Source of the DNA: Prunella strophiata
Lineage: Eukaryota > Chordata > Aves > Passeriformes > Prunellidae
Direction of reading: 5' to 3'
NCBI GenBank assembly: GCA_036583965.1
Contig: JAZBQD010000006.1
Span: forward strand, 428,496-492,495
Length of the DNA: 64,000 nucleotides
Positions 54,961 through 64,000 of this stretch are shown piece after piece (the stretch's first letter is position 1; each line of letters begins with the position of its first letter). The notes under the pieces were generated by a model. It saw only the letters and a list, made by a program, of their open reading frames with translations, searched no databases and had not been told where the DNA came from. The position numbers were made by a program, and so were the translations under genes.

Positions 54961-55249
54961 TTTGCATCCAGCAAAACAGCCCCATACCTTGATGTTTTAA
55001 TGGGACTCCGAGGCATCAGACTCTCTGCTTATCATTGAATGTTTTTACCACAACAAATGACCAAAACCACCAGTACCCAACATGAAATAATGGCCCAACT
55101 GTTTGTTAAAGCCCAACAGAGACTCATTTCTCTTGCAGGAGTGGAATTTTCCAGTGTTTTCCTACCTCTTACTACCTTGTACTTGAATTGGATATTTCAG
55201 GAATCAGAGGCTGTTCAGTGGACAAATCTCAATACATCCTCCAAAACAT
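54961..55249 (+). pseudogene. pol: ERV3 RT connection region
   Basis: Frame 55039-55251 (TSTQHEIMAQLFVKAQQRLI) fits the RT connection domain of beta-type ERVs. Flanking sequence has stops. Confidence 0.6.
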
Positions 55250-55760
55250 AAGGTTTTAACACCTTTATTTCAGTTGACAGAGAAACCCAAGAGGAGTGAG
55301 GTTCCACTTCAAGCCTTAACAGTATTCACAGATGGTTCTGGTCACTCTCAGAAATCCGTGGTAGTATGGAGAGACCTCTCTTCTAGTGCCTAGAGAGCAG
55401 ATGTATCCACAGCTGAGGGGTCCCCCCAAATTGCTGAACTTGCTGCTGTGTTCAGAGCTTTTCAAAAATTTTCTGCTCCTTTTAATCTGGTTACAGATTC
55501 AGCTTATGTTGCAGGAATCATGATGAGAGTGGAAGTATCAGTTTTGAAAGAGGTTGAAAGTTCACAACTTTTTTATTGGTTGCAGCTCCTCAATTTTTCC
55601 TTAGAAAATAGAACATCTCCTTACTTTGTTATGCATATTTGATTGCATATAGAACTTCTTAGATTTTTAGCTGAAGGGAACAGGCAAGCTGACCTTTTAA
55701 CAATGCCTGTACAACAATCTGTTCTACCTAATAAAATAGAAAAGGCTAAATTGAGCTATT
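55250..55760 (+). pseudogene. pol: ERV3 RNase H remnant
   Basis: The four acidic positions are readable in order: TVFTDGSG (about 55320), EGSPQIAELAAV (about 55420), LVTDSAYVAG (about 55490) and AEGNRQAD (about 55670). Stops occur after the first motif and after VMHI at 55642. Confidence 0.88.
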
Positions 55761-55769
55761 CATTTTTTT

Positions 55770-56380
55770 CACCAAAATGCTGCTGCTTTGATTCACACTT
55801 TGGCATTACTAAAGCCCAAGCTTCAGGAATTATTGCTGTTTGTCCAGATTGCCAAAGGTGTTCTTTTCCCTCTGTTGCCGGAGGTGTTAATCCCAGAGGG
55901 CTTCAGAACCTTCAAGTCAGGCAGTCAGACGTTACCCATTTTTCTGAATTAGGCATGTAAAATATGTTAATTCCTCTATTGATACCTTTTCTGGTGCTCT
56001 TTTTGCATCAGCCCATTCAGGGAAAACAGCTAAAGATGTCTGTAGACACTTCATTGCTGCTTTTACACCTCTTGGGATACCATCTGAAGGAAAGACAGAC
56101 AATGGCCCAGCTTATACTTTCTGTTGAGTTGCTACCTTTTGCCTTATGGGGAATTACTCACAAAACAGGTATTCCTCACTCCCTGACAGGCCAATCTGTC
56201 ACTGAACAGGCTCATGGCTCCCTCAAGTGTCCCCTTGGTACAACAGAAAGGGGGGTGCCGGAGATGGCACCACTGCCGAGACTGCAGAAAGCCCTTGATG
56301 TGCTCAACTTTTTGAATTTTTCTTTGATGGACCCCAACCCACTGACTGTTTGACATTTTAACTGTCATTTACAATTGCAA
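55770..56380 (+). pseudogene. pol: ERV3 integrase remnant
   Basis: HHCC module remnant (HFGITKAQA, CPDCQRC) at 55795-55860, core first-Asp region (RQSDVTHFSE) at about 55918-55950, second-Asp region (KTDNGPAY in another frame, about 56093) and a GIPHSLTGQSVTEQAHGSLK segment with the catalytic Glu at about 56168-56227. At least two frameshifts separate these. Confidence 0.85.
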
Positions 56381-56865
56381 CAAAGGGAAAAACCTTCTGC
56401 TTTAGTGAAAGATCCAGAATTTGGTAAGATATTGGGGCCTTGTCCTTAGGTCACCTGGGCCAGAGGTTTTGCTTGTGTCTCCACAGAGAATGGTCCTAAG
56501 TGGATTCTAGCAAAGAATGGGAAGCTGTTTTGAAAATCTTTGACTCCATCACCTGAAGATTCATCAACATTGGAGGAGAACCCTTGTGAACAGGACCTTG
56601 CCACCACATCAGCACCTATTTAACCTCTAACAGACTTACACCCTTGGGAAAATGCCTAAGATTGCCCAGTGGTATCAGGGTTTACAGGGCTGGGTCAACT
56701 TCTGGGGGATTGGAAACTCGGTGGATGTTTAAGAAATAGGCTTATATGTATTAGGCATTGTATTATGCATTGTTATGGTTATTCCTTGTATTTTACAGTG
56801 TGTGAAAAAATTAATAGGAAAGTCACTTGAGTGCATTATTGTTTGAACAGATAGAGGGAGATACG
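56381..56865 (+). pseudogene. env: ERV3 3' pol / env TM tail remnant
   Basis: Nearly all of env is deleted. Near the 3' LTR a hydrophobic stretch (about 56738-56800, LYVLGIVLCIVMVIPCIL) and a short basic tail look like the membrane anchor and cytoplasmic tail of a TM subunit. A purine-rich tract (gatagagggagata, 56850-56863) precedes the LTR. Confidence 0.6.
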
Positions 56866-57174
56866 GGGAATAAAAGACAGTATAGTGGAACTGATAAAGG
56901 GGCCTGATTGAGAAGAAACTGTGGGAGAGACAGACACAAATTAAGGCTCCCTGGGCAAGAGGTGACCAAGAAACATGTTGTGAGACTTTGTGATAAGATA
57001 ATGTTACCAGATGACGTGATGTCATGAAGAATGTGTAACCAATGAGAAATTGTTACCAAAAACAGAGCCCTATATAAGTACCATACAAGTCAAACCCTAT
57101 ATAAACGCCTGGTATACTCAATAAAATTGGCTTCTGATCTAAACTCAGATGTCCCCGTCTCTCCATCATTGATA
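56866..57174 (+). mobile_element. ERV3 3' LTR (LTR-epsilon copy 3)
   Basis: About 310 bp with 'gtaaccaatgagaa', TATA 'cctatataagtacc' (57068) and 'actcaataaaattggc'. It is more similar to the solo copy than to the 5' LTR at its end (catcattgata). The flank from 57175 matches 4562 onward. Confidence 0.88.
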
Positions 57175-57352
57175 AGCCCTGTTCTGTGTGATCCCCGTTG
57201 GGTGGGGGGAAGGTGTTAGAGAGATTTCTTTCCCTTCTCCTTGCGCTGCTGTGATTTGGTTGGTAATAAATTCCCTCCCACTGCCCAGGCTGGGTCTGTT
57301 TTGCCAGTAGGGGTGCTCAGGGCAGGATCTCAACCCCCAGGCCTCTCCACAG

Positions 57353-57425
57353 CCATTCAGAGAATGTGATGAACAAGAGTCAGCCAAGCAGAGAGAGCAG
57401 GTCTGATGACTCACCAGTTGCCTGG
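57353..57425 (-). promoter_or_regulatory. Decayed MHC class II-like SXY module
   Basis: Counterpart of 4741-4810. The X1-X2 core (TGAGTCATCA on minus) is intact, but the two inverted CCAAT boxes read CCATT and CCAAG, so NF-Y binding is probably lost. Confidence 0.45.
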
Positions 57426-57529
57426 CAGACCCAAAGCCCAGTGTTCCCCACCTGGACCCCACCCTCCCTGCCCAGTCATGGCCCAAATCCTCCCTGCCCA
57501 ATCACGGGAGATCCCGCCAGGTGCGGCCA

Positions 57530-57580
57530 CCACCAGCTCACGAGCTCTGTGGGCAGAGAAAAAGAGGTGACACCAGGATG
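57530..57580 (-). pseudogene. MHC class II beta last-exon remnant
   Basis: Minus strand 'ctctgcccacag' followed by AGCTCG-TGA (57546-57538) repeats the intron 4/exon 5 junction of the 4930-6515 copy (Ser-Ser-stop). Exon 4 is absent; zinc-finger sequence follows. It shows a second MHC II beta copy was once here. Confidence 0.6.
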
Positions 57581-57589
57581 GGGGGCATC

Positions 57590-59013
57590 TGCAGGGCTTT
57601 CCTTAGTGTGTGCCTCCGTTTGTGTTGGGTAAAGTGAGAGCTTCTGGAGAATCTCTTCCCACACACAGGACACTCATTGGGCCTCTTCTTGATGTGCATG
57701 CGCCTGTGCATGACGAGGGTGGAGCTGTGCTTGAAGCTCTTCCTGCAGATGGGGCAGCTGAAGGGTGTGGTATTTGCATACTCTTCAAGAGAGAGAGACA
57801 TAATTTTATCTCCCAGGATTTTTCCTGGGGAAGGCAGTGAGAAAGCTCAGAGAAGAAGAGAAAACAATTCTTATCTCTATTCACTGTCCTGTTGTTTGGC
57901 ACATGGCAAATGCGGTAGTGGAGATTGTTTACCTGAAGGGATTTCTTAATTGGACAATGGTGAAGGTTGTTTTGAGTGATTGGCCAATTAGGTCAAAGCT
58001 GTGTCGGGACTGTCTGGAGACAGTCACGGGTTTTTCTTTAGTATAGTTTAGTACGTAATTTAGTATAGTATGAGGTAATACAGTAAAGATTAATAAAGCA
58101 TTTCTTCAGCCTTCTGAAATCATGGAGTCAAATTATTCCCTGTTCGGGGGTCTGCCTGATGCAGTAGAAGAGACTCTCGTCTGTGTGATTCCGCTGATGT
58201 ACGATGAGATTGGAGCTGCTCAAAAACCACTTCCTACACTTGGGACACTCATACGGCCTCTCCCCGGTGTGGATCTTGTGGTGATTGATGAGGTTGGAAC
58301 TCTGCCCAATGCCCTTCCCACACTCCCCACATCTGTAGGGCCATTCCCCCTGTGTGGATCACCTGGTGCTGGATCAGGTCTGAGCTTGGGAGCTCTACTG
58401 AAGCCCTTCCCACATTCCAAGCACTTGTGGGGCTTCTGCCCGACATGAATAATCTCTACCACCTCTGAGTTGCGAATGGATCTTTGGCCACCTTCCTGGC
58501 ACAGGGAGGATCTTTCCTCCTCATAGTTCCCAGGGCTGGGTTTGCAGCCCCTCCTTGTGTGGGAACTCCAGGGTTCTTCCTCCCCGTTGGATTCCTGTGC
58601 CGTGAAGCTGCTCAAAAAGGCCTCTTCCATGAGGTTCTGTGGCAGGGATTTGTTCTCCCTGGTCTCGGTCTGCAGCTCAGTGCCTGGGGTAAGGACAGAA
58701 TAGGAGAAGAAGGAATGAGGAAGGAAGAAGAAGAGAATGAGAAGAGGAAAGAGGGTAGACAAGGAGAAGATGGGATTTGCCTCTGTGCCAGAGGGAAGGG
58801 GAAGGAGATCCCCCCAGTCCATCCCTGGCAGGACGGCATTGACAGCGGGGTTGTCCTGCAGCTGGGGACCATGCTGGGCTGGGAGATGGAGCAGGAGAGA
58901 GGGGGAAAGGGGCACTGACTTCCTCCTCACCTGCCTCAAGTTTTTCACGCCATCTTCCTTTTCCTTGCAGCCTCCTCCAGCTCCATCCAGAGAGAGTTTG
59001 GGATTAACAAATC
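57590..59013 (-). pseudogene. ZNF4: C2H2 zinc-finger pseudogene split by LTR-A
   Basis: Minus strand. A small exon (59013-58931) encodes the family leader [15 protein letters not shown] and then an in-frame stop. The main exon starts at 58683 after CCCCAG ([35 protein letters not shown]) and reaches the first finger ([14 protein letters not shown]), where a frameshift occurs. Two or three fingers follow to about 58165 ([30 protein letters not shown]). LTR-A interrupts the next finger. Two further fingers appear beyond it (CPICRKSFKHSSTLV, CPVCGKRFSRSSHF, 57760-57610). It keeps the longer N-terminal exon layout that ZNF1-3 seem to have lost. The fingers left of the LTR could belong to a different copy. 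Not functional. Confidence 0.8.
57775..58163 (+). mobile_element. LTR-A copy 3 inside ZNF4
   Basis: About 390 bp starting near TGCATACTCTTC and ending near 'ttccctgttcgggggt', with AATAAAG (58093) and 'aatcatggagtcaa'. It contains 'tttacctgaaggga' and 'gtcgggactgtctggagac', the same landmarks as the copy at 45236-46430. Edges are accurate to about 15 bp. Confidence 0.75.
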
Positions 59014-60349
59014 CTGGCTTGGGGGAAAAACAACAGGTGAGCACCTTGGTCCTCCTCCCAAAGTCCAGCTTGAGAAGTAACTTCCCTGTTCACTGTCGAG
59101 CAGGCCCAGACCCTGCTCATCTCCAGTCTCCTCCACCCCTCCAGGCTGCTGGGATCCCCCAGCTCTGGGATTGGCTCTTGCTGCTCTCCCCACTATGATG
59201 CCAATCAGAGCCCCAAAACCAATGTCCCTCTCCAACTAGTACCACTGCCCTGTCTCTGTACCAGTCGGTACAGAGAGATTGCCACAATTCTCCAAAGGGA
59301 CAACTGCAGCTCACCTTTGGGGCCCTGCAAGATCCAAACATCCCCTTCCCCGCAAAAAAACCCTCCTAGAGACCCCCTGATGAATTTGGGGTGAGCTCCC
59401 TCTCCCTGCTCACCTGCAGGATCTGGCCGGGAAACCACGTGGTTCTTCTGTGGCTCCTCCTTTTCCCATACATCCTCCTCTCTCCCTCCTCTTCCTATTG
59501 CTCCTCCTCCTCCCTGCCCACCCCAGATCCCCCTTTCGCACCCACCTCTCCCCCATCGCTGCAGCACCATCGGCGTTTGGCTGGAGGGAACCAGGGAACC
59601 CCCCACGAGCCCCCCACGGATGGGCAGGGGGCTTGGAGACCCACCCAGTGCGGATCCATTTCCCCCCAGAGCCCAAGGAAATCAATCCAGGGATAAAGCA
59701 ATGGGGGCACTAAGGGATCCCCATGGAACAACCCTTTTTCTGTCCCATCCCCACTTCCCTCCCCTCAACCATCATTCTCCCAACCCAAAGATCCCTCCCA
59801 ACTCAATCTGGGGGTCCCATCCCTCTCCTGCTCTGATTCTGCTTTTCCCCTGCTTTTCTACCCCTTTCCCATTGTCCCACCAGCTCCACCTCTTGCCCCT
59901 GTGGTTGGTTTTGGGGGATCCAAGCCCCTCCTGCCCGGTCTGCGGGTCACATCCCCCCTTTCCCTCAATTCTGGCAGCTCCTGGCAGCTTTTTCCTGGGA
60001 GGAATCCCCGAGTTGTGGAACTTTTGGGGTGCAGTTTTGGACCAGGACAGCTCTGTCTGGCTTTCTCCTCCCTGTTGTGACCCCTCAGCTGCCCCTGACA
60101 CCTTGGGGGTGCTGGAATTTCTCTCCTGGGGACAAGGACATTCATTCCCTTCCAGGAGCCCAATGCCTGGCTGGGGCTCCAGGTCAGGGGGTCCTTGAGC
60201 AGCTGCACCAGAACCTCCACCAGGGTCTCCCAGCGCAGCCGGAGCCGCTCAGCCTGGGGTCCCCAAAGGCCTCAGCAAGCCCCAAGTCCCTCCCAGGAAC
60301 CCTCAACTCCCTCAAACCCAGCATCCCCCACATCCCCTGCAAGTTCCTG
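59014..60349. other. GC-rich flank, no gene assigned
   Basis: Contains exon-like pieces on the minus strand. One is a helical frame ERLRLRWETLVEVLVQLLKD at about 60250-60190; others near 59200 and 59420 have AG/GT context. None matches a family I can name. These could be upstream exons of ZNF4 or debris of another MHC-region gene. Confidence 0.4.
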
Positions 60350-60590
60350 CCATGGCACAGGTCATGGCCATGTCCCCACTTGTCACTGGCCATGTCCCAC
60401 CATGTCCTCATCCATGGCTGTCTCCCCACCATGTTTCCATTCCTGTCATTGTCCCCCACATCTCCATCCATGCCTGTGTCCCCCCATGTCCTCAAGAATA
60501 GGCACGTTCCCCCTCCATGTCCATGTGTCCCCATGTCACTCTCCATGTCTGTGTCCTACCATGACCACACCCATGCCTTAGTTCAATGTC
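60350..60590. repeat. 'catgtcccc' minisatellite
   Basis: Degenerate tandem units around 'tccatgtccccatgtc' and 'catccatgcctgtgtccc'. Confidence 0.7.
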
Positions 60591-60856
60591 TATTTTTACC
60601 TCAGTATTGGATATTTTAAAGGGATGAAGAGAAATGAAAACAAAATCAAGGCCAAAAAAAAAAATTTCTGTGTCCATACCGTCTGAGGACCCACATGCTT
60701 GGGTAGAAGGGAAGAACCTTTTTTGGTGGAGTTTCTACCCCTGCTGTCTCCAAAATCTTGGTCTTTTCCCCAGTTTTTTTCACCATTTGGCTGCAGAAGA
60801 CACACTTGGGCAATAAGAAATCAAAATCATGGAATCCCTGGAGTTGAAAAAGACCT
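60591..60856. other. No gene seen
   Basis: Unique sequence with a short A run at 60654. It ends in 'tggaatccctggagttgaaaaagacct' directly before LTR-D copy 2. Confidence 0.4.
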
Positions 60857-61507
60857 TGTCCTGGTTCAGGGCAAATTTAGGAGAGAACCCCCAAAGTAGT
60901 TCCTGTAGAAAGCAGATTCAATCGGCTCCTCCCCCAACTAGTTTGGGAAAAATACCTCCTTGGGGAAAAGTGGAAAAAATAGTTTATTAAACAATAAAAC
61001 CTAAACAATATTAAACAATAAAACCTCTTGCTGCTCCAAAAGAGATGACAAACTCAGAAATTCCCCTCTGTGGGCTGGAGCTCAGCTCACTCAGTCTCTT
61101 ATCAGTCCCTCTGGTGCTGGAAATGCCTCGGCCCAGGCCCGGCCTGGTGGGCCACAGGTGCGAGCTGCCTGTGCTCTTCTGGTGTTCAGGCCAGAGCAGG
61201 TTTAAACAGGTCCAAAGAAAAGGGGAAAAAACAGTCCAGGGAACTTCTTTGTCTCAGCTAGCTAAAACTAACAAAAAGCAAACGAGAGCTCTGTCCCACT
61301 GTCTGTCCATCGGCAGACAACACAGTGAAGGAGCAGGAATGTGGAGGAGTGAGTGCAGTTTCCTAGAACAAACTCCACGCTTCTTCTCTCCCTGCTTCAC
61401 TCTCTAAACAAGTCTTAAAGGTGCAAAACTTATTATTCAGCATGAACAGAACACGCTGTATTCCCAGATGACTGGGAATACAAGCATCATATACTCAACT
61501 CAGAACA
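60857..61507 (-). mobile_element. Solo LTR-D copy 2
   Basis: 651 bp, reverse orientation to copy 1 at 40513-41167. The plus strand starts TGTCCTGGTTCAGGGCAAAT and ends ...AACTCAGAACA. TTTATT/AATAAA lies near 60980. Flanks GACCT (60852-60856) and CACCT (61508-61512) agree at 4 of 5 bases. Confidence 0.85.
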
Positions 61508-61864
61508 CACCTCCAAGACTATTCAGTACTCCTTGATGCCACCAGAAGATAGGATTAAATGCAAAAGATGTTCTGGGGTTGAAAGTCGATAAATCTGCTC
61601 TCCCCAAGAAATTCTCATTGTTGGTCTGTGTCCCAACGGATGTTCCTGCCACTGGGTTTATCTAGGTGTCCACAGGGAACCAGGAAGATGTGGAGCCTCC
61701 CAGCCAGGTGTCTTCCCAACACAGATCACCAGGACCACAGATGACCAGGGCACCGCCCAACCAGAGTCACTGGGGATCATCCAACGCAGATCCTCCCATG
61801 GGGGATGGAGATGGAACAGTGCACAAAGCTCTTCCCAGCACTCAGGGCACTCACAGGGCTTCTC
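61508..61864. other. ZNF3 3' flank
   Basis: The part 61725-61864 is the reverse complement of the ZNF1 3' flank (4110-4235, 'ggatcatccaacgc..gatc', 'cccatgggggatggagatgg'). LTR-epsilon is not present here. Confidence 0.7.
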
Positions 61865-63284
<1,420 letters not shown>

Positions 63285-63905
63285 TGTTGGAATCCAGGAC
63301 ATCCCTCTGGCTGTCTTGGATGGCTCAAGCCCCTGTCAGGTGGCTCAGAAACCTTGGCACAGAGCTCAAGACCCCTGTGCCTTTGATTTTGAGCCATGGA
63401 AAAAATTACCAACTTTATTTGAGGAGTTGAAGGCCACAAAAATTCAGTAGAGTAACAGTTAGTTTATCACAGGGTGAAAAAATAGAATTTTGGGTTTTTT
63501 TAGAATGAGGGTTCGGGGGTCAAGATGGAGGAATTTGGGCGTGTTCTGTCCTTCTTTCTCCTTCTTCTTAGCCTCCATCTTCTGGGTGATGGTGGCACTT
63601 TTGGATTGTTTTAGAGTTGGACTGTGTAACATAGATGATAGGCATTGGAAAATAACTGTAAGTAATGTACACGTAGCTTTTAGTATAAAAAGACAACACT
63701 GCCCCAGAGGTAGGCAGTGTGCCTCAGACTGACCTGCTGAACAGACCTCAGCAGGTCAGGAAAAGAATTTGTTAGATAAGAAAAAATGAACAACCTTGAC
63801 AACTGTAAAGAAGACTCCTGACTCCTTCTTTGGTTCTCGGTCTGGGAAACAGAGACTTTGAAACATATATTGGGGTCATCTCGAGCTCCTAAAAGACCTC
63901 TGACA
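63285..63905 (+). mobile_element. Solo LTR-J with CCAAAG duplication
   Basis: 621 bp from TGTTGGAATCCAGG to ...CCTCTGACA, with TATA 'agtataaaaagac' (63682). CCAAAG at 63279-63284 recurs at 63906-63911. The unoccupied site survives in unit 1 (reverse complement, near 2930) and unit 2 (near 36590). Confidence 0.95.
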
Positions 63906-64000
63906 CCAAAGCACCAACATTTAGCTCAGAAACCAAAATTCACCACTGTGAAAATCGTGAATCTCCCTCCCTGGTCACCTGCTGCATGTGGAGGGGGGCA
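63906..64000 (-). other. ZNF3 upstream region, continues past window
   Basis: Reverse complement of about 2827-2932 of unit 1, with 'cacctgctgcatgtgg' corresponding to 'cacatgcagtaggtg'. The promoter of ZNF3 lies outside the window. Confidence 0.75.

Noticed and set aside
58126..58163. tRNA-Lys primer-binding-site-like sequence at the right end of LTR-A ('ccctgttcggggg')
   Set aside because: On the strand where it would prime, the LTR lies on the wrong side. The equivalent positions at 6236 and 46410 do not keep the match, so resemblance is probably chance.
59117..59235. Short hydrophobic frame with FGALIGIIVG as a possible MHC transmembrane exon
   Set aside because: No class II or class I connecting peptide or tail next to it and no convincing splice sites; too short to assign.

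Overview
The window is vertebrate nuclear DNA, almost certainly from a bird and probably a songbird. The evidence is a CR1 LINE with the usual avian consensus, an MHC class II beta fragment of bird type, C2H2 zinc-finger genes of the large avian family (last exon starting after a CCCCAAACCAG-like acceptor, finger linkers TGE[RK]P), and a dense set of avian-type endogenous retroviruses (ERVs) and solo LTRs. Species and chromosome cannot be read from the sequence. MHC II fragments, zinc-finger clusters, GC-rich minisatellites and stacked ERVs would fit an MHC-bearing microchromosome or another repeat-rich, poorly recombining region. One 500-N assembly gap lies at 1218-1717.

Layout. 1-735: G-rich minisatellite. 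1727-4930: zinc-finger unit 1 (LTR-alpha, MHC II-like SXY module, ZNF1 with a 1-base frameshift, solo LTR-epsilon, second SXY module). 4930-6515: 3' part of an MHC class II beta gene on the minus strand, broken by LTR-A. 6858-9770: CR1 carrying a solo LTR. 9896-17032: consecutive minisatellites (17-, 162-, 20- and about 33-bp units). 17033-23904: decayed gammaretrovirus-like ERV2. 23905-28871: more satellite, including 271 copies of a 9-mer and a 1.7-kb pure GGC tract. 29540-35789: ERV1, minus strand, gamma-like, containing a 1,368-nt pure T run. 35790-38222: zinc-finger unit 2 with the intact ZNF2. 37893-57174: ERV3, a betaretrovirus-like provirus, split in gag by the opposite-strand ERV4 (39141 to about 52345), which itself carries several younger LTRs. 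57175-59013: SXY/MHC II remnants and the broken ZNF4. 60857-64000: LTR-D copy, ZNF3 (inverted unit 3, 12 fingers), LTR-J.

The only plausible host products are three zinc-finger proteins (ZNF1 frameshifted, ZNF2 and ZNF3 open). The MHC II beta copy and ZNF4 are pseudogenes. No ERV here is coding-competent: all have stops, deletions or insertions. The most informative result is the stratigraphy. Duplicated zinc-finger units carry the same ERV3 insertion as a solo LTR in one copy and a provirus in the other. Five insertions (LTR-J, -G2, -K, -M and, less cleanly, -G1) have recognisable target-site duplications. Several pure simple-sequence tracts of 0.9-2.4 kb lie inside or next to these elements and are either striking expansions or assembly artefacts.
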